Origin: a bacterium UBP2_UBA5202
GTDB lineage: Bacteria > Edwardsbacteria > AC1 > EtOH8
Direction of reading: 5' to 3'
Assembly: GCA_002412795.1 (NCBI GenBank)
Contig: DHVS01000038.1
Location: forward strand, 71,076-135,075
DNA length: 64,000 bases
This document shows positions 43,059 through 51,404 of this stretch, in pieces. The notes under the pieces are model-generated. The model worked only from the letters and a program-made list of their open reading frames with translations, was not told the DNA's origin and made no database searches. The stretch's first letter is position 1. Every line of letters begins with the position of its first letter. Position numbers and translations under genes: made by a program.

Positions 43059-44876
43059 ATGAAAAGAATCGTAGCAATGCTGGCAGTGCTGGTCCTGATG
43101 GCCGGGATGGCCACGGCCTCGCCAACCATCTGGGGTAGCAGCGGGATGTTCCGGACCATCAGCGCCCAGAACGCCGGCCCGATGAATTTCGGGATCGGAG
43201 CCTATCTGTACGGCTGGAAATGGGACAATGACTCCACCGCCACGTCCCCGAAAAGCGGGGCCCTGGACCTGGCCGTCCGGCCGTCCGGCTACTTCAGCAT
43301 CAACGACATGTTAGAGCTTTCGGTGGGGACCAACTACCTGATGCCGTCGAGCTATGTTGAGATCGGAGGGACCAAGTACACCACCAACCCCAGCGGTCTG
43401 GGCAACACCCGGGTGGGCCTGAAATTGTCGATCCCGGCCGGCGAAAAAATGTGGCTGGCCGCCTATTTCGGCTATGACATCGCCACTGTGTCCGAGACCC
43501 TCAAGATCTACACCCCCGGCCATATTTACAACGGCGGCATCGATGCCCGGCTGCTGGCCGACCGGCACTTCGGCGCGGAAGGCCGCGGATGCATGACGTT
43601 CAACGCCGGCATGTATTACAAACTGGACAAGCAGTATGCCTCGGCCACCGACAGCACCGAGGTCAACGTCTACCCGAACATGTCGCTGCCGTTCGGCATC
43701 GGCATAAGCTACGACATGGGCTACCTGACCCCCTATGTCGGGTTCAGCGCCGAATACATGATGGACACCACCCGGTATCCCAAGCCCGGCAGCACCACCG
43801 GCGAACTGATCCAGTACGACGAACTTAACAACCCCACCTGGGCGATGTTCGGCCTGCGGTACTATGTCGGAGGCCTGAACATCACGGCCGGCGGCGAGTA
43901 CAACCTGCGGACCGACGTCCGTCCGGCCCTGCCATTCTTCCGCGGCGGCGAGCACTGGCACGCCATCCTGGGCCTGCACTATGCACCCAAGGCCGGCCCC
44001 AAGGTTCCGCCGACCGGAATCATCAGCGGCAAGGTGACCGACAACAAGGGCAACCCGCTGGCAGCCACCGTCACGGCGGCCGGCATGGTATACACCGCCG
44101 ATCCGCTGACCGGGCGTTATACCGCTCCGGGCATCCAGATCACGGGCATCCCGGTCGAGGTCAAGGCCGAGATGACAGATTATCTCAGCAAGACCGGTTC
44201 GGTGATACTGACCTCAAGGAACAAGAAGACCCCGGCCGTCCAGGACTTTGTGCTGGAGCTGAAGCCCATTCCGATGAGCGAGGTCACCGGCAACATCATC
44301 GACTACAAAACCGGCCTCCCGGTGCCCGCCGTCCTGATATTCAAGGACGCCAAGGGCCGGTCGCTGACCACCAGGGCCAATTTCACCACCGGCAAGGGCG
44401 CCTACAACATCATGCTGGCCCCGGGCCGGTATGAGGTCGAGGTCACCGCCGAAGGTTATTATCCCAAGGGTTTCTACCTGAACTGCGCCAACGGCGAGCC
44501 GGTCTCCAAGATGCTGGGCATGGTCAAAATCGGCGACAAGTTCGTTTTCACCGACGTCAACTTCACGGTGGGCAATGCCAAACTCGGCCCCAATGCCGCG
44601 CAGCTCCTGGAAGGCATAGCCAAGATCCTGAATGAGAACCCGGAACTAAGGCTGGAGATCGGCGGACATACTTCCAGCCCCGGCAGCGCCGCCACCAATC
44701 AGCGGCTGTCCGAGGCCAGAGCCAGCGTGGTTCGCAATGCCCTGATAGCCACCTACAATATCAGCCCCGACCGGCTGACTCACAAGGGCTACGGTGAAAA
44801 TTATCCGGTGGCCACCAACAACACCAAGGAAGGCCGGGCCCTTAACCGCAGAATGGAAGTCACGGTCATCCAGTAA
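43059..44876 (+). CDS. Large OmpA-family protein: barrel, two CarboxypepD_reg-like domains, OmpA domain
   Basis: 605-aa outer-membrane protein. Signal peptide about residues 1-20, then a beta-barrel part (about 25-310), two carboxypeptidase regulatory-like/CNA-B domains (about 322-400, GIISGKVTDNKGNPLAATV, and about 405-500, VTGNIIDYKTGLPVPAV) and a C-terminal OmpA peptidoglycan-binding domain (about 505-605, IGGHTSSPGS, NRRMEVTVIQ). The very GC-rich, uniform codon use suggests high expression. GAGGAA precedes the ATG at 43059. Likely a major structural porin. Confidence 0.92.
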   Translation: MKRIVAMLAVLVLMAGMATASPTIWGSSGMFRTISAQNAGPMNFGIGAYLYGWKWDNDSTATSPKSGALDLAVRPSGYFSINDMLELSVGTNYLMPSSYVEIGGTKYTTNPSGLGNTRVGLKLSIPAGEKMWLAAYFGYDIATVSETLKIYTPGHIYNGGIDARLLADRHFGAEGRGCMTFNAGMYYKLDKQYASATDSTEVNVYPNMSLPFGIGISYDMGYLTPYVGFSAEYMMDTTRYPKPGSTTGELIQYDELNNPTWAMFGLRYYVGGLNITAGGEYNLRTDVRPALPFFRGGEHWHAILGLHYAPKAGPKVPPTGIISGKVTDNKGNPLAATVTAAGMVYTADPLTGRYTAPGIQITGIPVEVKAEMTDYLSKTGSVILTSRNKKTPAVQDFVLELKPIPMSEVTGNIIDYKTGLPVPAVLIFKDAKGRSLTTRANFTTGKGAYNIMLAPGRYEVEVTAEGYYPKGFYLNCANGEPVSKMLGMVKIGDKFVFTDVNFTVGNAKLGPNAAQLLEGIAKILNENPELRLEIGGHTSSPGSAATNQRLSEARASVVRNALIATYNISPDRLTHKGYGENYPVATNNTKEGRALNRRMEVTVIQ

Positions 44877-44910
44877 TCAGGGATCAACTGTAATCAAAAC
44901 AACCAACAAC

Positions 44911-44938
44911 GTCCCGCCCCTGCCATCAGGGGCGGGAC
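44911..44938. promoter_or_regulatory. GTCCCGCC-type hairpin before an ice-binding gene
   Basis: Perfect 12-bp stem GTCCCGCCCCTG / CAGGGGCGGGAC with a 4-nt loop and no T-run. A close relative is at 46152-46179. Confidence 0.75.
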
Positions 44939-44996
44939 AAGGCGCAAAAAATTGCCCCCGGGCAAAGAACTGCGTTACAAAGAAAGAGGTAGAGTT

Positions 44997-46058
44997 ATGC
45001 CAAAAAAATCAGTCGGACGGAAGGCCATGACCGTAATGGCCATTGCGCTCATTGCCCTGTTAATCGGGGTTACCAATGGTTTCGGCGCTGCCCCGGTGGA
45101 TCTGGGAACTGCCGGTAATTTCGTGATCCTGGCCAAGACAGGAGTGTCAACCACAGCCGGCAGCGATGTGGTGGGTAACATCGGGATCAGCCCGGCCGCC
45201 GCCGGGGGGATAACCGGATTTGACCTGATCATGGATGCCTCGGGTACATTTTCAACTTCGGCCCTGGTGGACGGGCAGATTTTTGCCGCAGATTATACCG
45301 AGCCCACTCCCACCATGCTGACCACCGCCATCGGCGACATGGAAACCGCCTACACCACCACCGCCGGATTGACCCCGGATTCCACCGAACTGCACGCCGG
45401 AGATCTGAGCGGGCAGACCATGTATCCCGGCACTTATTACTGGAGTTCCGCGGTGCTGATAAACGGCGGAGTGACCCTGGCCGGCGGGCCGGACGATGTC
45501 TGGATCTTCCAGATAGCCCAAACCCTGACCGTGGGCAGCGGAGCCATCGTTACCCTGAGCGGAGGCGCCCAACCCAAGAACATCTTCTGGCAAGTGGCCG
45601 GACAGACCACCCTGGGAACAACTTCCGATTTCAAGGGAACCGTACTGGATGCCACGGCCATCGTGGTAATGACCGGGGCAGTATTTAACGGCAGCGCCCT
45701 GGCCCAGACCGCGGTGACATTGGACGCCGTAGCCCTTACTACCGGCATAGAACAGCCGGCCGGCGGCGACCTGGCTCTGAATAAACTGCAGTTGATGCCC
45801 TGCCGGCCCAACCCGGCCTCGGGCGCAGTGAACATCAGCTATGTACTCCCCCAAGCAGGGCAGGTCACGCTTAGTGTTTATGATCTCTGCGGACGGAAGG
45901 TAAACACCCTGGTTCAGGGACAAAAACAGAGCGGGGCTTATAATATGACCTGGAAGGGCAACGACAGCCAGGGAAGAAAGGTATCTGCCGGAGTGTATTT
46001 TTACCAGCTTAATTATGATGGGACCAGCCTTACCCGGAGATTGGTGCTGATCAGATAG
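44997..46058 (+). CDS. DUF3494 ice-binding-like protein with sorting domain
   Basis: 353 aa. Signal peptide about residues 1-26, one DUF3494 domain (about 30-245) and a FlgD-like/type-IX-like sorting domain (about 260-353, CRPNPASGAVNISY). DNA at 45117-45734 is nearly identical, without indels, to 40672-41289 of the larger paralogue, except for a short internal stretch (about 45300-45345) that instead matches the second DUF3494 domain (about 42170-42215). This mosaic indicates recent duplication with gene conversion. AAAGAGGTAGAG lies upstream of the ATG at 44997. Confidence 0.92.
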   Translation: MPKKSVGRKAMTVMAIALIALLIGVTNGFGAAPVDLGTAGNFVILAKTGVSTTAGSDVVGNIGISPAAAGGITGFDLIMDASGTFSTSALVDGQIFAADYTEPTPTMLTTAIGDMETAYTTTAGLTPDSTELHAGDLSGQTMYPGTYYWSSAVLINGGVTLAGGPDDVWIFQIAQTLTVGSGAIVTLSGGAQPKNIFWQVAGQTTLGTTSDFKGTVLDATAIVVMTGAVFNGSALAQTAVTLDAVALTTGIEQPAGGDLALNKLQLMPCRPNPASGAVNISYVLPQAGQVTLSVYDLCGRKVNTLVQGQKQSGAYNMTWKGNDSQGRKVSAGVYFYQLNYDGTSLTRRLVLIR

Positions 46059-46151
46059 TCTTGTTAAACGGCACAGAAGCGGGGGAGCAATATCACCGGT
46101 CAATCCGCCCCGCCCAAAAATATTTACAGATCCATCCCAGAAACAACAGAA

Positions 46152-46179
46152 GTCCCGCCGCTTTAATAAGCGGCGGGAC
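46152..46179. promoter_or_regulatory. GTCCCGCC-type hairpin before an ice-binding gene
   Basis: Perfect 12-bp stem GTCCCGCCGCTT / AAGCGGCGGGAC with a 4-nt loop; a related hairpin is at 44911. Downstream, ACTGCG (46210) followed by a CAAA-rich purine stretch recurs at 44969 and 48087. Confidence 0.75.
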
Positions 46180-46241
46180 CAGGCACAGCACTACGTCCGC
46201 CGAGCGCATACTGCGTCCCAAAGAGAAAGAAGTGTAAAACC

Positions 46242-47573
46242 ATGTCAACCAAAACCGGAAGACGGACGACCCTAGCCGCAATAACAATGGTGTTGATGGC
46301 ACTGACCATGGGCGTTAACGTTAGTTACAGCCAACCGGTAGAGCTGGGGACTGCTGGCAATTTCGCGATACTGGCAAAATCAGGAATTTCAACCACCGGG
46401 ACCACTTCAATAGCGGGGGATATCGGAGTGAGCCCGATAGCAGCTGGGGCCATTACCGGATTCTCCCTGACAATGGATCCCTCGGGAACATTTTCAACTT
46501 CGACCCTGGTGACCGGAAAAATCTATGCCGCCGACTATACCGCCCCCGCCCCGGCCAACCTGACCGCGGCCGTCAGCGCCATGGAAGCCGCGTATACCGA
46601 GGGCTATGGCCGGACGCCAGTAGACGCCACTGAGCTGGGTTCGGGCAACATCAGCGGGATGACTATCGCCCCTGGCGTATATAAATGGGCCGCCAGCCTT
46701 ATCATCAACGACAGCCTCATTCTTGACGGCGGCGCAGATGATGTGTGGATATTCCAGGTAGGATCAACGCTTACCGTGGGAAGTTATGCCGTCGTTCATC
46801 TGCGAGGCGGCGCCCAACCACGGAATGTATTCTGGACAGTCGCTACGCAGACGTCTTTGGGCACCTACTCTCAATTCAAGGGAACCATTTTGGATGCCAC
46901 GGCCATCGTGATAATGACCGGCGCAACCTTGTCCGGCCGAGCCCTGTCCCAGACCGCGGTGACCTTGGATGCCGCCGCCATGCCATTGGCGATAGATCTG
47001 TCGGAGTTTGCCTGCCAGAGCGGAAGCCAGGGGATCAATTTGACCTGGCAGACCGCCAGCGAGAAAAACAATTATGAATGGCTGATAGAACGCTCATCCG
47101 GACCGACCGAAGGGTACCGGAACATAACCACCATTAAGGCCGAAGCGGGTTCGCCGGCCGGGAACCAGTACAGTTACACCGATACCTCGGTGCTTCCAAA
47201 TTCCACCTATTACTATCGCCTGGGGGACAAGGATCTCAGCGGTCAGATAACCTGGCACGGCCCGGTGATGGCGGCCAGCGGCGGTCTGATCCTCGCTAAA
47301 CTTCAATTGATGCCCTGCCACCCCAACCCGGCCTTGGGTGCTATAAGCTTCAGCTATGTGCTTCCCCGGTCCGGCCAGGCTTCGCTGACCATATACGATG
47401 TCTGCGGACAGAGGGTGATCACCTTGGCTCAGGGGCAAAAACAGGGCGGGGCCTCTAGCCTAACTTGGAAGGGCAACGACAGCCAGGGAAGAAAGGTCTC
47501 GGCTGGCGTATATTATTACCGGCTTATTTATGAAGGAACCAGCCTAACTAGGCAGCTGGTACTTCTGAAATAG
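46242..47573 (+). CDS. DUF3494 ice-binding-like protein with extra beta domain and sorting domain
   Basis: 443 aa. Signal peptide about residues 1-29, then DUF3494 (about 30-245, VELGTAGNFAILAKSG). Next comes an FN3-like domain typical of type-IX cargo (about 250-340, SGSQGINLTWQTASEKNNYEW). The sorting domain is about residues 350-443 (CHPNPALGAISFSY). More diverged than the copies at 40552 and 44997, so an older paralogue. AAAGAGAAAGAAG ribosome binding site. Confidence 0.9.
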   Translation: MSTKTGRRTTLAAITMVLMALTMGVNVSYSQPVELGTAGNFAILAKSGISTTGTTSIAGDIGVSPIAAGAITGFSLTMDPSGTFSTSTLVTGKIYAADYTAPAPANLTAAVSAMEAAYTEGYGRTPVDATELGSGNISGMTIAPGVYKWAASLIINDSLILDGGADDVWIFQVGSTLTVGSYAVVHLRGGAQPRNVFWTVATQTSLGTYSQFKGTILDATAIVIMTGATLSGRALSQTAVTLDAAAMPLAIDLSEFACQSGSQGINLTWQTASEKNNYEWLIERSSGPTEGYRNITTIKAEAGSPAGNQYSYTDTSVLPNSTYYYRLGDKDLSGQITWHGPVMAASGGLILAKLQLMPCHPNPALGAISFSYVLPRSGQASLTIYDVCGQRVITLAQGQKQGGASSLTWKGNDSQGRKVSAGVYYYRLIYEGTSLTRQLVLLK

Positions 47574-47720
47574 GTGAGTTGATTAGGGCTGACCGGGACA
47601 ACAGCCTGCCCGGTTATGTATGCGCATTATGCATCAGGATAAAGAACGAGGAACTTCCCAGTGTCAGGGATTTGGGAAGGACCCGATATAAGCTGAGGGC
47701 CGGCTTAGAGGGGATAAAAA

Positions 47721-47954
47721 ATGGAAAAAACCAAAGTTAACACCCATTTGGAGGGGGTGCTTGATCTGGTTGATCATATGGTTAAGGTGGCCGATCAGGG
47801 CATGGTTAACGATACTGACGACAACGGGTTTTACCTGCTCTACGGCATCATCCACGACAATGCCTATATCATCCGGAAGGCAGCCGAAAAGGAATACAAA
47901 GCGCGCAGCCTGGAGATCCCGGCAAGGCATATCACCCATCCAAGAAATACTTGA
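47721..47954 (+). CDS. Small hypothetical protein
   Basis: 77-aa soluble protein, MEKTKVNTHLEGVLDLVDHMV and so on, predicted mostly helical, with an acidic patch NDTDDNGFYLLYG that looks compact and conserved in style. GAGGGG lies 8 nt upstream of the ATG. It sits between two ice-binding-like genes. I do not recognise a family; small cytosolic proteins with such composition often accompany stress clusters. Confidence 0.6.
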   Translation: MEKTKVNTHLEGVLDLVDHMVKVADQGMVNDTDDNGFYLLYGIIHDNAYIIRKAAEKEYKARSLEIPARHITHPRNT

Positions 47955-48113
47955 CCAGGAAGAAAAGTCCCCGGCGGTATAAATTAACAATATTTGATGC
48001 CCCGGGAAATAACCAAACATACAAAAGCCCCGCCAACTGCGCATAGCGAGCGAAACCAGGCGCAGCCGTCGGCCCATCGGGCTGAAACTGCGCCCCAAAC
48101 AGGAGGTACAACC

Positions 48114-49892
48114 ATGTCAACAAAAACAGGCACCCGGCAGGTCATAAGCGTAATAATGTTTGCGCTTCTGGCAACGGCCATGGGCATCGCCACCAACGGT
48201 TGCGGTCAGAGAATCACCAGTCCCGTTGCCGTAACGGCCGACACCACCCGTCCGGCCGTTAATTCAACCAACCCGGCCAACCTAGCCACCGGCGTACTGC
48301 TCAACCGGCAGATCACAGCTGCCTTTAGCGAGGCTCTGGACCCGGCCACCATCACCGCCGCCACCTTTACTTTAAAACAGGGAACAAATCCAGTTGCGGG
48401 GGCCGTGTCCTATGCTGCGGCAGGCGCCGTGGCGACCTTTGATCCCGCCAGCGATCTGACCGCCAGCACCGTTTATACGGCCACGCTGACCACCGGGATC
48501 AAGGATCTGGACGGCAATACCCTGGCCAGCAACTATGTCTGGAGCTTCACCACCGGAACAGCCACTGACATCACTCCGCCCACCGTCAGCTCCACCGTTC
48601 CGGCCAATCTGGCCACCGGCGTGGCGGTCGGCGGGAACATCGCCGTCACCTTCAGCGAAGCTATGAATCCTTCCACCATTACCGTCACCAGCTTTACCTT
48701 AAAACAGGGGACCACGGTCATTTCCGGCGTGGTGACCTCCCTGAACGCAACCGCCACCTTCAATCCGTCGGCCAATCTGGCGGCCAGCACAGTTTATACT
48801 GCTACCATCACCACCGGGGTCACCGATCTGGCCGGTAACGCAATGGTTACAGCCTATGTCTGGACCTTTACCACTGGCACAACGGCGGATGTCACCCCGC
48901 CCACCGTGGTCACTACCATCCCGGCCGATGCTGCCATTGACATTGCCACCAACGCCAACATCTATGTTACTTTCAGCGAAGCAATGGATCCGTTGACCAT
49001 CACCGCTTCAACCATCATCTTAAAACAGGGAAGCACGGTCATTTCCGGCGCGGTGACATCCCCCAGCACCACTACCGCCACCTTAAATCCGGGCAGTGAC
49101 CTGGCCAACAATACCGTCTACACCGTCACCGTTACCACCGGGGTCAAGGATCTGGCCGGCAATGCAATGGCTGTGGCCAAAGTATGGAGCTTTACCACCA
49201 TCGCCGCTGGAACGGCCGGACCGCCGCCGGTCGACCTGGGCACCGCCGGCAATTACGTGCTGCTTTCCAAAACGGGAATATCGACCACCGGGGCCACATC
49301 AGTTGTAGGGAACATGGGGGTAAGTCCGGCGTCCGCGACGTACATCACTGGCTTCGGATTGATCATGGATGTCTCGAATACTTTTGCCACATCATCTCTG
49401 GTGACCGGGGGAAAAGTCTACGCCTCCGACTACTACCCGCCAACACCGGCCAATTTGACCACGGCCATCAGCGACCTGGAAACAGCGTTCACCGATGCCG
49501 CCGGCCGGACCAACCCCACGGCCACCGAACTGGGCGCCGGGAATATCACTTCGCTGACCCTGGCTCCGGGCCTTTACAAGTGGAGCTCCGGCGTCCTGAT
49601 AAATGCACCCGGGGTCACGCTCACCGGCGGGGTGAATGATGTCTGGATATTCCAGATAGCGCAGGATCTTGACATAACCAGCGGCGCCTTTGTTACCTTG
49701 AGCGGCGGAGCCCAGGCCAAGAACATCTTCTGGCAGGTCTCCGGCCAGGTGAACCTGGGAACCGGGGCTGATTTCAAGGGGAATGTGTTGTGCCAGACCT
49801 TGATGAGCATGCAGACAGGCTCGGTATTTAAAGGCAGAGCGCTGGTGCAGGCGGCGGTGACATTGGACGCCGCCACCGTTACCGCTCCGTAA
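48114..49892 (+). CDS. Triple Big_5 plus DUF3494 ice-binding-like protein
   Basis: 592 aa. An exported N-terminus (about residues 1-30) ends near Cys30 (NGCGQR), possibly a lipoprotein though the lipobox is weak. Three tandem Big_5 Ig-like domains (about 43-145, 150-250 and 255-355; each with FSEA and TTG.KDL.GN) are followed by one DUF3494 domain (about 368-590, VDLGTAGNYVLLSKTG). Unlike its three relatives it has no C-terminal sorting domain, so it may be lipid-anchored and carry its DUF3494 head outward. AGGAGG supports the ATG at 48114. Confidence 0.9.
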   Translation: MSTKTGTRQVISVIMFALLATAMGIATNGCGQRITSPVAVTADTTRPAVNSTNPANLATGVLLNRQITAAFSEALDPATITAATFTLKQGTNPVAGAVSYAAAGAVATFDPASDLTASTVYTATLTTGIKDLDGNTLASNYVWSFTTGTATDITPPTVSSTVPANLATGVAVGGNIAVTFSEAMNPSTITVTSFTLKQGTTVISGVVTSLNATATFNPSANLAASTVYTATITTGVTDLAGNAMVTAYVWTFTTGTTADVTPPTVVTTIPADAAIDIATNANIYVTFSEAMDPLTITASTIILKQGSTVISGAVTSPSTTTATLNPGSDLANNTVYTVTVTTGVKDLAGNAMAVAKVWSFTTIAAGTAGPPPVDLGTAGNYVLLSKTGISTTGATSVVGNMGVSPASATYITGFGLIMDVSNTFATSSLVTGGKVYASDYYPPTPANLTTAISDLETAFTDAAGRTNPTATELGAGNITSLTLAPGLYKWSSGVLINAPGVTLTGGVNDVWIFQIAQDLDITSGAFVTLSGGAQAKNIFWQVSGQVNLGTGADFKGNVLCQTLMSMQTGSVFKGRALVQAAVTLDAATVTAP

Positions 49893-49960
49893 GTAAACAG
49901 GACAATGACCTCCCCGTATCTCTGAAATACTGGGAGGTACCATAAAAAGAAACAGTGAGC

Positions 49961-49985
49961 AGGCCGGGTCCCAAAGGCCCGGCCT
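49961..49985 (+). promoter_or_regulatory. Intercistronic hairpin after the last ice-binding gene
   Basis: AGGCCGGG / CCCGGCCT stem with a 9-nt loop and a weak T-containing tail (CTCTTAT). May be a weak terminator or mRNA stabiliser. Confidence 0.55.
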
Positions 49986-50014
49986 CTTATAACTTAACAG
50001 GGAGGTGACGACAA

Positions 50015-50281
50015 ATGGGTATTGAATGGTACCGTGACTTGAGCATAACCGTCCTGGGATTTGTGACCACGGGGGTGCTCATTTTTGCATCGGTAATGTT
50101 TTATCAGCTGCGTTGCGAAGCCAAGTCAGCGCTGCTGTCGGTCAAGGAGGCATCAGAGAGCGTCAGCGATACCGTGGCCATGGTGCAGGAGGGCCTTCGG
50201 CCGCTGCTTCCGGTATTGGCCTTGATCCAGGGTATTCTCGGGGGAGTCAAGAATATCGGCAAAATATTCAAAAACAGATAA
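50015..50281 (+). CDS. Small membrane-anchored helical protein
   Basis: 88 aa: one membrane helix (about residues 11-33), then an amphipathic helix (SALLSVKEASESVSDTVAMVQEGLRPLL) and a basic end. It resembles short DUF948/YtxH-like stress proteins. GGGAGGTGAC lies 6 nt before the ATG, a strong ribosome binding site. Function unknown. Confidence 0.75.
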   Translation: MGIEWYRDLSITVLGFVTTGVLIFASVMFYQLRCEAKSALLSVKEASESVSDTVAMVQEGLRPLLPVLALIQGILGGVKNIGKIFKNR

Positions 50282-50620
50282 AGGCAATAGAATGGATACG
50301 TCAATCCAGAAAATGCGGTGGCAGTCAATCCGCGAGCTTTGGTCTTTTTCCCTGAAACCGTTGAACTGGGATGTGTTTTGCAAGAAAAAAACCAATAAAA
50401 TACTCAACTCCCGGAACATGGGCTGCCGCCCCAACCCGGGAAATAAGGGGGAACCCATAGCAAGCAACGTTTTCCTTAAGTCGGCTTATATGGATGCTAT
50501 AGACGGGATCACGAGGTCCTCTTCTACTATGGAACTTTGGTAATTGGTTCAATAATCCCCATCCACAGTTAAATAATGCATAGCACACCAAACTCAACGC
50601 AAAACAAAAAGGAAAACATC

Positions 50621-50761
50621 ATGAAACGCAAACGATCAAATAACAGGGGCCACCCCTGTGGCCGCCCAAACAAAGCTTTGGCAAAAAGTGCAAAACTAAA
50701 CATGTCAAACATGATTCAGCTGGCATATCAGCGCCTATGGCGGAGAATAGCCACAGCCTAA
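50621..50761 (+). CDS. Possible 46-aa basic peptide
   Basis: Begins MKRKRSNNRG with AAAAGGA upstream and ends RLWRRIATA. The coding match is weak because the centre is formed by a REP-like palindrome (50648-50663). The remaining part of the gene-free stretch 50282-50808 shows no convincing gene; open frames there have no good start site or family look. Confidence 0.25.
   Translation: MKRKRSNNRGHPCGRPNKALAKSAKLNMSNMIQLAYQRLWRRIATA
50648..50663. repeat. REP-like palindrome
   Basis: GGCCAC-CCCT-GTGGCC, flanked by G and C runs, in the middle of a long gene-poor stretch. Only one copy was noticed in the window. Confidence 0.4.
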
Positions 50762-50808
50762 ACCCTCGTTAAACAAACGGATAAACAACATTTTAAGGAA
50801 TATGAAAA

Positions 50809-51048
50809 ATGAATACGAAAAAAACCAAAAACGCGCACCCGCCTGTAACCTCTCCTATCTCCGCCGGGGCATCTGAGGACGGCGAGAACCTGACCAGGAT
50901 AATGGCTCATCATATGTTTGAACAGCGGGGCCGGCAGCCCGGTCGCGACCTGGAAGACTGGCTGGCCGCCAAGAAATACCTGGCGGAAAAACCAGCCAAC
51001 GACAGGAAGGGTGGAAAAGGCTTAAAAAGTAATTTAAAGATAGGGTAG
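50809..51048 (+). CDS. DUF2934-like small protein
   Basis: 79 aa. The core NLTRIMAHHMFEQRGRQPGRDLEDWLAAKKYL (about residues 26-58, read in two parts) has the DUF2934 pattern: a helix, a G-R-x-x-G-x-D-x-x-DW turn and a second helix. Basic Lys-rich tails. TTAAGGA lies 12 nt upstream. DUF2934 proteins are typical members of stress clusters; role unknown. Confidence 0.82.
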   Translation: MNTKKTKNAHPPVTSPISAGASEDGENLTRIMAHHMFEQRGRQPGRDLEDWLAAKKYLAEKPANDRKGGKGLKSNLKIG

Positions 51049-51104
51049 TTTTGCTTGATGAATTATCAACTAAACCGGATTAATTAATTACACGGAGATA
51101 TCAA

Positions 51105-51290
51105 ATGAACAAGCTTAAAATCAAGTGTAACTGGAATGAGGCAGCCGGCAAACTAAAACAGCAATATGCCAACCTGACGGATGATGACGTGCTCTTTGTA
51201 GAGGGCAAAGAGGAAGAATTGTTGGGCCGGCTGCAGAAAAAGATCGGTAAAACCAAGGATGAAATTCGCCATTTGCTGGCCAAGATATAA
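51105..51290 (+). CDS. CsbD-family stress protein
   Basis: 61 aa, CsbD-like: an N-terminal W-N-E-A-A-G-K-L-K-Q motif (about residues 10-19), LTDDDVLFVEGKEEELLGRLQ and a final helix GKTKDEIRHLL. CsbD of Bacillus is a general-stress (sigma-B) protein; molecular role unknown. ACGGAGA lies 8 nt before the ATG. The context with DUF2934, YtxH and AI-2E-type genes supports a stress-island identity. Confidence 0.92.
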   Translation: MNKLKIKCNWNEAAGKLKQQYANLTDDDVLFVEGKEEELLGRLQKKIGKTKDEIRHLLAKI

Positions 51291-51305
51291 CGAAACGTAC
51301 CTTGC

Positions 51306-51326
51306 GAACGGTTACCGTTCTATAAT
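51306..51326 (+). promoter_or_regulatory. 15-bp perfect palindrome abutting a TATAAT box
   Basis: GAACGGT-T-ACCGTTC (51306-51320) is followed at once by TATAAT (51321-51326). It looks like an operator in the spacer/-35 region of a promoter for the barrel gene at 51405. The -35 itself is not consensus, so activation by a bound protein is possible. Confidence 0.6.
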
Positions 51327-51404
51327 TGCTCCAAGAACAGTAAGGTTTGGAGAACTTTATTAACCGGACAGGTAAAAACAATAACCCATCCAAAAAGGAA
51401 AAAT

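Noticed and set aside
50292..50543. 83-aa open frame
   Set aside because: No family look, no convincing ribosome binding site, and an unusual mix of Cys/Trp/Asn residues; likely non-coding.
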